Below are positions 27,601 to 39,300 of a stretch of 60,000 nt of DNA, piece after piece (position 1 is the stretch's first letter; the number at the start of each line of letters is the position of its first letter). The DNA comes from Bolinopsis microptera (Eukaryota; Ctenophora; Tentaculata; Lobata; Bolinopsidae), in assembly GCF_026151205.1 (NCBI RefSeq), contig NC_087083.1:3302536-3362535 (forward strand), given 5' to 3'. The notes under the pieces were generated by a model. The model saw only the letters and a list, made by a program, of their open reading frames with translations, did no database searches and was not told where the DNA came from. Made by a program: the position numbers and the translations under genes.

Positions 27601-27819
27601 CAGGAACTATTTCAGGAATCTTTAGATAACTTTACTTCAGTAAAACAAGTTCTAGACCGAATCCCTCCTCAACATTCAGTGGACTGCTTGTCTAAAGTAG
27701 TTAAAATGAACTGCGTTCAAATGGGCCTTGTTGTAAATGGTCACTGCAAGGACTCGAAAAAGGCACCAATTTTAGACTTTTCTATCTGCCAAAATGTTCC
27801 GTTTATGAAGGTCGTTTGA
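24643..27819 (+). CDS. NAA35: NAA35/Mak10, auxiliary subunit of N-terminal acetyltransferase C, with an apparent 1-nt deletion
   Basis: Exons: 24643-26021, 26237-26368, 26894-27056 and 27443-27819 (stop TGA). Product about 683 residues (human about 725). Landmarks: EWVDITKAF, then FGLFEAMSAIELMDAKMDAG, WLNGHSMAQTVLTCLY, VNQKLL, FVRFSEQNPCVLSRS, LGWDLELYGIHEAHYIYCYL, a Lys-rich KRNKNMKRKKKEK stretch and a C-terminal FSICQNVPF. The protein anchors the NatC complex (NAA30/NAA38) to ribosomes for co-translational Met acetylation. Near 24715 the frame must change: the initial frame hits TAG at 24715-24717, while homology continues one frame over with no residue lost, so one base is missing in the C-rich stretch. 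An AG immediately before the ATG (TTGCAG|GA-ATG) suggests a spliced 5' leader. Confidence 0.92.
26388..26735 (+). repeat. (ACATACTT)n minisatellite in NAA35 intron 2
   Basis: About 44 mostly perfect 8-bp units starting 20 bp after the donor of the 26237-26368 exon. It creates long spurious open frames in several phases. Confidence 0.95.
27160..27192. repeat. G-homopolymer tract in NAA35 intron 3
   Basis: GGGGGGCC followed by about 20 G and CGG. Potential G-quadruplex or assembly-sensitive site. Confidence 0.8.
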
Positions 27820-28307
27820 TTTTTGTATATTTTTTGTATATAAAATTGTTAGGATGTTTGTACTTGTGAAGAACGGCTCTGTGTTTCTATTTGATGATTG
27901 ATGTTGTTAGACATGTGTGAACAGACTTTCACTTCCAGTTTACTGTATAAAATTGTTAAGATACTTCACAGTGTAAATTAAACAGGGGCCGGGGCGGTAA
28001 AGTGGAAACAATATTTAGGCTGTATGATACACATCATATCATCTCTTTGAGCTAAAATGAGATGTTTTTCAAGTCGTCCAAAATTGTTGGGCCTGCTATA
28101 AATCTGAATGTGGTCCGTGTTTAAGATTAATAATTTAAAGTTTATTTTATCGTACTGTGAGGTATTTTGATCTGCTTTGGTTTTGAAAAGTGTGTGCTAA
28201 GTTATTTGATGCTATTTTGAGTTTTTGGTGACATTCACTTAGTTTGATAAGACCTATAATCTATATTCAGATGAAATTATATTTTCTATGAATTATTTTC
28301 ACTTTAA
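27820..28307. other. Intergenic, NAA35 3' flank
   Basis: AT-rich 3' UTR and spacer. Nothing further recognised. Confidence 0.4.
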
Positions 28308-28309
28308 TA

Positions 28310-28932
28310 CAGGGTGGGCCAAAAGTCAGTGTGCAAACGTTGGGTCTTATACCTCCGCCGTGTTTTATATTTGAGAGCTGTTGCTTTGCAGATGGCATAC
28401 TGTACTTACTGGTTCGAGGATTCCGTCGATTTGAAAATTCGAATATTTTAGACCACGCCCATTCAATATTAAAACACCTATATTGTTTTCTCTGAACATC
28501 ATGAACGCCTATTTTTTTCAGAGACGGTAGATTATCAAATGTTGCATATGATCTGAAAACATGTAGTTAACGGGGTCACCTTATCACGTGATTAGGTAAA
28601 CCAATCACCTGATCACACGTAATGAATAAACTCGTTATGCTTCATATCTCGGTCATCTGAGAAGCTACAGTTCTAATTCTTTCAGGACAAACGTAATTCG
28701 AATGGCCAAACACAATTCAATAACATTTAGCTTGATCCGACTATTCAAACTATCAAATAAATGCGAAAATGAACCTCCATTTGAAAAAAATGAACGCGAA
28801 TATTTTTCGAGTTGACAAATTCCTCGAACCAGTGGTGGTACTAAGTCATACCAGAAGGAAGTATTTCAATTGGGCACTCAGTGACTGAGCTATTAAGGCC
28901 AACGTTTGCACACTGACTTTTGGCCCACCCTG
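28310..28932. mobile_element. 623-bp MITE with TA target duplication (mariner-like)
   Basis: Terminal inverted repeats of 34 bp start CAGGGTGGGCCAAAAGTCAG and end in the complement. TA dinucleotides flank both sides (28308-28309, 28933-28934). No transposase is encoded. Confidence 0.85.
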
Positions 28933-28959
28933 TACTAATTTTACTACTAATATACTATA

Positions 28960-29080
28960 GCGAGTATTAACTATAGTATAGTAACTATAGTATAGTAACT
29001 ATAGTAACTATAGTAACTATAGTAACTATAGTAACTATAGTATAGTAACTATAGTTACTATAGTAGTAACTACTACAGAC
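28960..29080. repeat. TAACTATAG tandem repeat
   Basis: About ten units of GTAACTATA/TAGTAACTATAG. The repeat is partly palindromic. Confidence 0.8.
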
Positions 29081-29198
29081 TACTGTACTCGCTTTCCAAT
29101 ACTCCATTATCTTGTTATATTATTACAACAAATCTTCTTCACAGCTGTGATGAGTAGGTAAGGGGAGTTGTTAGCCTGGTTTAACTGACTAATAGCAT

Positions 29199-29294
29199 CA
29201 CGTGACCAACATACAGCCCTCTGATTGGTTTCCTTGTTCCACGTGATAAAATACAGCCCTCTGATTGGTTAGTTTGTGTCACGTGATAAGTGAT
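29199..29294 (+). promoter_or_regulatory. EXOC6 promoter: three CACGTG E-boxes and two inverted CCAAT boxes at 40-41 bp spacing
   Basis: CACGTG at 29199, 29240 and 29280, with ATTGG at 29224 and 29264, lie in two copies of a 40-bp unit that ends 10 bp before the EXOC6 ATG. E-boxes and CCAAT boxes are standard binding sites for bHLH-Zip and NF-Y factors. The same unit, minus the perfect E-box, forms an array in an RPA1 intron. Confidence 0.55.
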
Positions 29295-30268
29295 ATGGCG
29301 GAGGAAGCTAACCCGGAGACGACAGACTCCGTAAAAACGCACATCAATCATCTGTTATCAGAACTAGAGAGCAGTGAGACCCAGGTAATCATCTGTTATC
29401 AGAACTAGAGAGCAGTGAGACCCAGGTAATTGTCAGTAATTAGTCAGTAATTAGTCAGTAATCACCTGTACCGGGCCTGTACCTCATTAGTCAGTAATTG
29501 AGTTAGTTGCACAAGATAAGGGTACTGTAAACATGCTTGTTCCTCCAAAATTTAATCTAGTTAGTACTTACTACACGCACTACGAGCTTCATAACTACTT
29601 AGTTAATTAGTTAATTAGTTAATTAGTTAATTAGTTAATTACTCCACAGATCACGCCCACAGTAAGAGCAGTTTACGAGGGAGGATTTGAGAGTCAGTTT
29701 GCAGACTGTCTTACTGATAGGATCAGTAGTTTAGATAAAGATATAGAGATAATGTGCAGCTATCACTACCAGGTGGGAGAGTGTTTTTAGTTAATAACAT
29801 AATTAGTTATTTAGTTGATAACATTAGTGATCTTTTAGTTAATAATATTAGTTATCTTTTAGTTAATATTTATTAGTTATTTAGTTAATAACATTAGTTA
29901 ATTTTAGTTAATATTTATTAGTTATTTAGTTAATAACATTAGTTATCTTTTAGTTAATAACATTAGTTATTTAGTTAATAGCATTAGTAATCTTCTAGTT
30001 GATAACATTAGTTATATTTTAGTTGATATTTATTAGTTATTTGGTTAATAACATAAGTTATCTTTTAGTTAATATTTATTAGTTATTTAGTATGTCTATA
30101 AAATGTAACAGCAACAGTAACAGTGACAGTAAGGCATCATGTAGCCGGTGGGCCCGACATGATACGACATATCTTGACACGTCGGGGTTTTTCGGGATTT
30201 GTCAGGGTTTGTCGGGGTTTGTCAGGGTTTGACGGGGTTTGACGGGGTTTCCGGTTTGTCGAGCCTGG

Positions 30269-30306
<38 letters not shown>

Positions 30307-33300
30307 AGTCTCCCAACAAAAAGCCGAGACGGAGTCATCAAGCTTTACGTGGAAAAACACTATACAAGAAGGCCTCATGTAGCCGGTGGGCCCGAGGCAA
30401 AACCCCTCGACAAACCCCGACAAACCCCGTTTGTCGGGATATGTCGGGGTTTGTCGGGGTTTGTCGAGCCTGGAGGCTACATGATGCCTACTAGACCGGT
30501 TCATAAAACAAAAATGTTCTTGAATAATTACCAATATGTTCTTATCTGTTGATCCCTAGGTTCAAATACCACCAAAAAAAATTTCAAGTTCCAACTCTTC
30601 CATCTTAGTCCCGCTCCGGCCACGCCCATATTTTATTGGTTTCTTATACAGGTAAAATATCTAGAATCGGCTTTTTTAGTATGAAGGAGTAATGTTGGCT
30701 GTTTAAGATTCGTTATTCAAATATAAATGTCATAAAGGCATTTCGTTTAATGTGGGTTTTAAGTTCTGGTGATGATGAGAACCACGCCCTTTGATGACCA
30801 CGCCCATTTTAGAAAAATAAGTCATAAAAATTTCGGAAAACCGTATTTTTTGAGTTTATTTAATGGTTTGATGTTAAATGATATCAATTTTCTTCTACCT
30901 TCTCCTTGAGATAAAGTGTGTTAATACAAACCGCCCTGTCATAGAGAACACGGTAAGTTTAAACTAGTGTCAAGTAGTAATAGGTGAGCTGGTGAGTGGT
31001 GACTGTGTCAAGTGGTATTAGGTGGGTCAAATATGCTTAGTTGACACTGGTTTATGGCTCCGGATCATATAAAAAGGAAGACCATGTTTCAAGGACTATA
31101 CTACAGCCAACAACATGACTACTATCCTTGGAAAACGAAAGCAACCCCGCAGAGAAGTCCCTTGGGTTGGTACTCTCCTGGAAAAACTTTCCTTCTCAAA
31201 ACTTCCCACCAAAGGAACTGTTCTGAGAAGGCTCTTCTTTGAGCTTGAGAAGACTGCAGGTGATGGATCGTCAACACTATCCGCAGCTTGTGTTCAAGTG
31301 AAGAACGAACTAATCGAACTATGGGAATATGCTGGGTATGGCGATATCCTCAAGCACTCCCCTAACATCATTAAGGATATCAAAGCTCTACGAACCTCTC
31401 ACCAAGACCTCACTAAGGTTCCAGCAGTCAGACGACAAAAGCAGTCCTTCAAGATGAAAGAAGTGGCGTTCCTGAATTCCCTAGAGGCGCTTTTCGACAT
31501 TACAGTTAAATCCCTTCAGTCCTCTAAGCTGATTACCGATGAAGACCGCGACTTCCTTCAGAACCACTGGAAGAAGACAATCAGCTCTACGCCCGACCTC
31601 AACCTTCAGAAGAGCCTGGAAAAGAAGCTAGCAAGAGAGGAGTCCCTCAAACGATACTCCTTAGCAGAGTCCTCCACTTCTACTACTTTCCTCTCTACCT
31701 CCATGTCCTCAGACGATTCCCAACTGGACACCAGCCTTCAGGAGGAGTACACTCCTAAACGCCCCTGTGCTTCCAGAGGCACTACGATAGCAATCTCCAA
31801 ACGATTCGTAGAGAAGCTCGGTCCAGCTGCGGACAGACTGAATCTATCGTCGACACAGCTCACCGGGATCCTTGCTGCTGCTACAAACCACGGTGGAGGA
31901 GACAGCTGAGCTTGGAGGATTCGGAAAGGTAAGAGTTATTAGAATTACAGTAGTTGAACTTTGAATTACAATTGTCAATTGTGATTTAAACAATAATAAT
32001 TCAATTTTATATTAATTTCCACCATCTACAGGTCAAAAGGCTTGCAGTAATCCTCATCCAAGAAGAGCCAGATCCTTGGAATTCCTCCTACAGAAAACTC
32101 CACTGGAAGAGCAGAAGCGGAGATGGTGAAGGACTACCTCGACAGCTGGGAGGTTGCAGACAAGATCATAGCCTGCGGTTTTGATACAACATCCTCTAAT
32201 ACTGGAGTCAATAACGGGAGCTGCACCATCCTCCAGAACCTCCTTCACCTACAGCTGCTGTGGCTCGCCTGCAGACATCATATCCTGGAGTTGATAATCG
32301 GAGGGGCATTCACGACCATCTTTGGAGTGACCTCCGGGCCGGAAGTGACAACGTTCAAGATCCTGAAGATCTGTTCTTGGAACAGTCTAAACCTTGGAGA
32401 CAGACGGCTACCCGACATCCCCTCCTACTTCAAGGAAGACGTCGCGGACATCTTGGAGTACGTCAACAGCAAACTCGATCAAGAGTCTCACCTACCCCGA
32501 GGAGACTACAAGGAACTGCTGGAGCTGGTAAAGTTGATCCTTGGTGGAGATATTCAGGGCGTGGTTCTCATCATCACCAGAACTTAAAACCCACATTAAA
32601 CGAAATGCCTTTATGACATTTATATTTGAATAACGAATCTTAAACAGCCAACATTACTCCTTCATACTAAAAAAGCCGATTCTAGATATTTTACCTGTAT
32701 AAGAAACCAATAAAATATGGGCGTGGCCGGAGCGGGACTAAGATGGAAGAGTTGGAACTTGAAATTTTTTTTGGTGGTATTTGAACCTAAGGATCAACAG
32801 ATAAGAACATATTGGTAATTATTCAAGAACATTTTTGTTTTATGTACCGGTCTAATGCCTACAGTAACAGTAACAGTGACAGTAACAGTAACATTGTTGC
32901 AGGGTTTTATAGATTGTGTGAACGAGCTACTGTAACAGTAACAGTAACATTGTTGCAGGGTTTTATAAATTGTGTGAACGAGCTACTGTAACAGTAACAT
33001 TGTTGCAGGGTTTTATAGATTGTGTGAACGAGCTACTGTAACAGTAACAGTAACATTGTTGCAGGGTTTTATAGATTGTGTGAACGAGCTACTGTAACAG
33101 TAACAGTAACATTGTTGCAGGGTTTTATAGATTGTGTTAACGAGTTACTGTAACAGTAACAGTAACATTGTTGCAGGGTTTTCTAGATTGTGTGAACGAG
33201 CTACTGTAACAGTAACATTGTTGCAGGGTTTTATAGATTGTGTGAACGAGCTACTGTAACAGTAACATTGTTGCAGGGTTTTATAGATTGTGTGAACGAG

Positions 33301-36300
33301 CTACTGTAACAGTAACATTGTTGCAGGGTTTTATAGATTGTGTGAACGAGCTACTGTAACAGTAACAGTAACATTGTTGCAGGGTTTTATAGATTGTGTG
33401 AACGAGCTACAGTAACAGTAACAGTAACATTGTTGCAGGGTTTTATAGATTGTGTGAACGAGCTATTGTAACAGTAACAGTAACATTGTTGCAGGGTTTT
33501 ATAGATTGTGTGAACGAGCTACTGTAACAGTAACAGTAACATTGTTGCAGGGTTTTATAGATTGTGTGAACGAGCTACTGTAACAGTAACAGTAACATTG
33601 TTGCAGGGTTTTATAGATTGTGTTAACGAGCTACTGTAACAGTAACAGTAACATTGTTGCAGGGTTTTATAGATTGTGTGAACGAGCTACTGTAACAGTA
33701 ACAGTAACATTGTTGCAGGGTTTTATAGATTGTGTGAACGAGCTACAGTAACAGTAACATTGTTGCAGGGTTTTATAGATTGTGTTAACGAGCTACAGTA
33801 ACAGTAACAGTAACAGTAACAGTAACAGTAACAGTAACATTGTTGCAGGGTTTTATAGATTGTGTTAACGAGCTACTGAAAGTACAGAACATGGTTAAAG
33901 GACTACAATCTGATATTTGTAACGTTGACACCATGTTGTGTTCTAACAGCGCCGAACTTATAGACTCCCACGAGTCTCTAATATCACAGCGACTAGAACT
34001 CAAGAACATGGCCTCCACTATACAGGTATATTATAGAACATGGCCTCCACTATACAGGTATATTATAGAACATGGCCTCCACTATACAGGTATATTATAG
34101 AACATGGCCTCCACTATACAGGTATATTATAGAACATGGCCTCTACTATACAGGTATATTATAGAACATGGCCTCCACTATACAGGTATATTATAGAACA
34201 TGGCCTCCACTATACAGGTATATCATAGAACATGGCCTCCACTATACAGGTATATTATAGAACATGGCCTCCACTATACAGGTATATTATAGAACATGGC
34301 CTCCACTATACAGGTATATTATAGAACATGGCCTCTACTATACAGGTATATTATAGAACATGGCCTCCACTATACAGGTATATTATAGAACATGGCCTCC
34401 ACTATACAGGTATATGATAGAACATGGCCTCCACTATACAGGCTAGGTATATTATAGAACATGGCCTCCACTATACAGGTATATTATAGAACATGGCCTC
34501 CACTATACAGGTACATTATAGAACATGGCCTCCACTATACAGGTATATTATAGAACATGGCCTCCACTATACAGGTATGTTATAGAACATGGCCTCCACT
34601 ATACAGGTATATTATAGAACATGGCCTCCACTATACAGGTATATTATAGAACATGGCCTCCACTATACAGGTATATTATAGAACATGACCTCCACTATAC
34701 AGGTATATTATAGAACATGGCCTCTACTATACAGGTATATTATAGAACATGGCCTCCACTATACAGGTATATTATAGAACATGGCCTCCACTATACAGGT
34801 ATATGATAGAACATGGCCTCCACTATACAGGCTAGGTATATTATAGAACATGGCCTCCACTATACAGGTATATTATAGAACATGGCCTCCACTATACAGG
34901 TACATTATAGAACATGGCCTCCACTATACAGGTATATTATAGAACATGGCCTCCACTATACAGGTATGTTATAGAACATGGCCTCCACTATACAGGTATA
35001 TTATAGAACATGGCCTCCACTATACAGGTATATTATAGAACATGGCCTCTACTATACAGGTACATTATAGAACATGGCCTCCACTATACAGGTATATTAT
35101 AGAACATGGCCTCCACTATACAGGTACATTATAGAACATGGCCTCCACTATACAGGTATATTATAGAACATGGCCTCCACTATACAGGTATATTATAGAA
35201 CATGGCCTCCACTATACAGGTATATTATAGAACATGGCCTCCACTATACAGGTATATTATAGAACATGGCCTCCACTATACAGGTACATTATAGAACATG
35301 GCCTCCACTATACAGGTATACTATAGAACAAGGCCTCCACTATACAGGTATATTATAGAACATGGCCTCCACTATACAGGTATATAATTGTCACATTGAT
35401 GGTATATTAATATAGAACATGGCCTCCACTATACAGGTATATTATAGAACATGGCCTCCACTATACAGGTACATTATAGAACATGGCCTCCACTATACAG
35501 GTATATTATAGAACATGGCCTCCACTATACAGGTATATTATAGAACATGGCCTCCACTATACAGGTATATTATAGAACATGGCCTCCACTATACAGGTAT
35601 ATTATAGAACATGGCCTCTACTATACAGGTATATTATAGAACATGGCCTCCACTATACAGGTATATTATAGAACATGGCCTCCACTATACAGGTATATCA
35701 TAGAACATGGCCTCCACTATACAGGTATATTATAGAACATGGCCTCCACTATACAGGTATATTATAGAACATGGCCTCCACTATACAGGTATATTATAGA
35801 ACATGGCCTCTACTATACAGGTATATTATAGAACATGGCCTCCACTATACAGGTATATCATAGAACATGGCCTCCACTATACAGGCTAGGTATATTATAG
35901 AACATGGCCTCCACTATACAGGTATATTATAGAACATGGCCTCCACTATACAGGTACATTATAGAACATGGCCTCCACTATACAGGTATATTATAGAACA
36001 TGGCCTCCACTATACAGGTATGTTATAGAACATGGCCTCCACTATACAGGTATATTATAGAACATGGCCTCCACTATACAGGTATATTATAGAACATGGC
36101 CTCTACTATACAGGTACATTATAGAACATGGCCTCCACTAAACAGGTATATTATAGAACATGGCCTCCACTATACAGGTACATTATAGAACATGGCCTCC
36201 ACTATACAGGTATATTATAGAACATGGCCTCCACTATACCTTACAAGACATTTTTGTGGCGGACCAATTTGCGACGACCGAAATTTTGGCGGTCCGAAAA

Positions 36301-39300
36301 TATGGCGAAATTGAACAAAAACCGTCACATTTCGGACGTCACAGAAAATAAGGGTATTTTTCATCATTTTGTTTTCCGACACAAAGGAAATTCAAAATTT
36401 TCTAAAAATCGGTAAAATCATGTTTAAACAAAATGAAACTTATAAATCGATTTCTTCATCTTCCTCTAAGGGGTCCGGCTCGACTCTTTCAGTTTCACTT
36501 ATTGAGTTTGATATTAAATTGTTTATCTTGACTTAGTCTCTTATAAGACGTTTATGTTAGCACATAAATGTAATTTATTGTAAATTTAAAACGTATTACT
36601 TGACATTAAATTCATCATGGAATATTGTGTTTATTTGTCCCACCATCATATCACTAACTTTTCAAGAACAAAATGAATCGATGAAGCCACAATTATTGGA
36701 ATAAGCTAAAAAATAATGCGACGGATTCTATTACGACGACCGAAATTTTGGCGGTCCGAAAATATGGCGAAATTTCGGGAAAACCGTCGCATTTCGTACG
36801 TTATGAAAATGTCTTGTAAGGTACAGGTATATTATAGAACATGGCCTCTACTATACAGGTACATTATAGAACATGGCCTCCACTATACAGGTATATTATA
36901 GAACATGGCCTACATTATAGAACATGGCCTCCACTATACAGGTACATTATAGAACATGGCCTCCACTATACAGGTATATAATTGTCACATTGATGGTATA
37001 TTATAGAACATGGCCTCCACTATACAGGTATATTATAGAACATGGCCTCCACTATACAGGTATATTATAGAACATGGCCTCCACTATACAGGTACATTAT
37101 AGAACATGGCCTCCACTATACAGGTATATTATAGAACATGGCCTCCACTATACAGGTATATTATAGAACATGGCCTCCACTATACAGGTATATTATAGAA
37201 CATGGCCTCCACTATACAGGTATATTGGGGGGTACCAATGGCATAAATGGCATAATGGAGAATTGGCCAATAAAAATTTCCATTTATGCCATAAAACGTA
37301 TGCCATTTATGCCATTTTTGATATAATACATTTCTAGTTTATTTATTTGTCATATGAATCTTTAACGATCATTCCAAGCGTTATAAAGCATGAAACATGT
37401 CTCTTATTCAAGTACTAATAATAATTTGCGAATTTAAAGTCAAATATGAAGACCTAATTTCATGGCATAAATGGAGAATTGGCCAATAAAAATTTCCATT
37501 TATGCCATAAAACGTATGCCATTTATGCCATTTTATGCCATTGGTACCCCCCCGGTATATTATAGAACATGGCCTCCACTATACAGGTACATTATAGAAC
37601 ATGGCCTCCACTATACAGGTATATTATAGAACATGGCCTCCACTATACAGGTATATTATAGAACACGGCCTCCACTATACAGGTATATTATAGAACATGG
37701 CCTCCACTATACAGGTATATTATAGAACATGGCCTCCACTATACAGGTATATTATAGAACATGGCTTCCACTATACAGGTATATTATAGAACATGGCCTC
37801 CACTATACAGGTATATTATAGAACATGGCCTCCACTATACAGGTATATTATAGAACATGGCCTCCACTATACAGGTATATTATAGAACATGGCCTCCACT
37901 ATACAGGTATATTATAGAACATGGCCTCCACTATACAGGTACATTATAGAACATGGCCTCCACTATACAGGTATATAATACTATAATAGAACATGGCCTC
38001 CACATTGATGAGGTTAGAAGATGAAATAGATATAAATTTTAGTTGTGAAGTTTTATTGACTCTCATGTAAACAACACTACTCCTAAGTAAAGTGTGACAA
38101 CTAACTAACAACTAACTAATTACAACTAAATAACTGCAGGCTATAAAGCTGTGTATACCTGTATTGGAGATGTACCAGAAGTTAAAGGAAGAAATGCACA
38201 ATAAGAATTACTACAGCGCTATAAAGATATTAGGACACTTGGAGCACACTTACCTTCCCCCTATCTCCTCCTACAGTTTCGCTAGCATCATGTCACAGCA
38301 GATACCCAAAACTAGACAAACCATCAAGGAGATATCCAGATGTGATCTTAAAGACTTCTTAAAAACTATCAGGGAGAAATCTCAAGATATTGGACTGAAC
38401 GCTATGTGGCAAAGTCATCAGACCATGAACACTGACATTCCGATAGGTAATTAATCAATTAGCTAATTAATTAATCAACTAATTATTCGATTATCTGATT
38501 AATTAATCAACTAATTAATTAACTAGATTATGTACAGCTCTAACCATGTCATAAAACAGCTGTTAATTTATAACTTATCCTACATTGTGTTTCCCTTCCT
38601 TTTCCAAATGCAATATAAATTATCTCATTTAACACAGCACCAAGAAGTTCAGAAATAGTTTATTTATTTTAATTTTATATTGTTTATTTATTTTAATTTT
38701 ATATATTTCAATTTTCTATTATTGGTGTATAAAATAACTTAACTTATTTATAGTTTATTTATTTTAATTTTCTATTATTGGTGTATAAAATAACTTAACT
38801 TATTTATAGTTTATTTATTTTAATTTTCTATTATTGGTGTATAAAATAACTTAACTTATTTATAGTTTATATATTTTAATTTTCTGTTAATGCTGAATAA
38901 AATAACTTAACTTATTTATAGTTTATTTATTTTAATTTTCTGTTAATGCTGTATAAAATAACTTAACTTATTTATAGTTTATTTATTTTAATTTTCTGTT
39001 AATGCTGAATAAAATAACTTATTTCTCCCACTAGATCACATCCTGGGGAGAAGACCTAAGAGTATAGAGGACGGGCCACTAGACTTCCTAAACTTCGCTC
39101 CCATTTACCGGTGCCTGCATATCTACTCCATCATTGGAGAAAAGGAGGACTTTGCCAAGGAGTACCACGCGGACAGAAAGAAACAAGCTGATCTTACTTT
39201 TAAATTTGTGCCAAAGTTGGGGGACTCCTCCCAAGACTCAGACTCTTATAATGCGGAGTATTTCTGTAAAGTTGTGGGCTTCTTTGTTATAGAGAACACA

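Larger units (their letters stand above)
30492..32854 (+). mobile_element. hAT-type DNA transposon with about 300-bp TIRs and 8-bp target duplication
   Basis: The tips are TAGACCGGTTCATAAAAC and its near complement. ATGCCTAC at 30484-30491 and 32855-32862 is an exact 8-bp target duplication, the hAT hallmark. The arms (30492-30790 and about 32557-32854) are long and nearly identical. Two open frames of one transposase-like gene lie between them. It sits in EXOC6 intron 2, nested in the right tip of the 30132-30490 foldback. Confidence 0.85.
34004..37990 (+). repeat. Donor-site minisatellite: about 90-100 copies of the EXOC6 exon-3 end with its 5' splice site
   Basis: The unit is 32 bp: AACATGGCCTCCACTATACAG then GTATATTATAG. 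In the first copy the bases up to CAG are the last coding bases of exon 3, and GTATAT is its donor. Variants include GTACAT, CTCTAC, GTATGT and a GGCTAGG insertion that recurs at 34440, 34830 and 35886, showing larger block duplications. Two MITEs interrupt it. The open frames here repeat HGLHYTGIL-type peptides and are artefacts. Confidence 0.97.

Noticed and set aside
30540-30575. tRNA-like B-box (GGTTCAAATACC)
   Set aside because: No matching A-box or cloverleaf; it is part of the hAT terminal inverted repeat.
34004-37990. CRISPR-like regular array
   Set aside because: Units are contiguous 32-bp repeats with no unique spacers, in a eukaryotic intron; it is a minisatellite.
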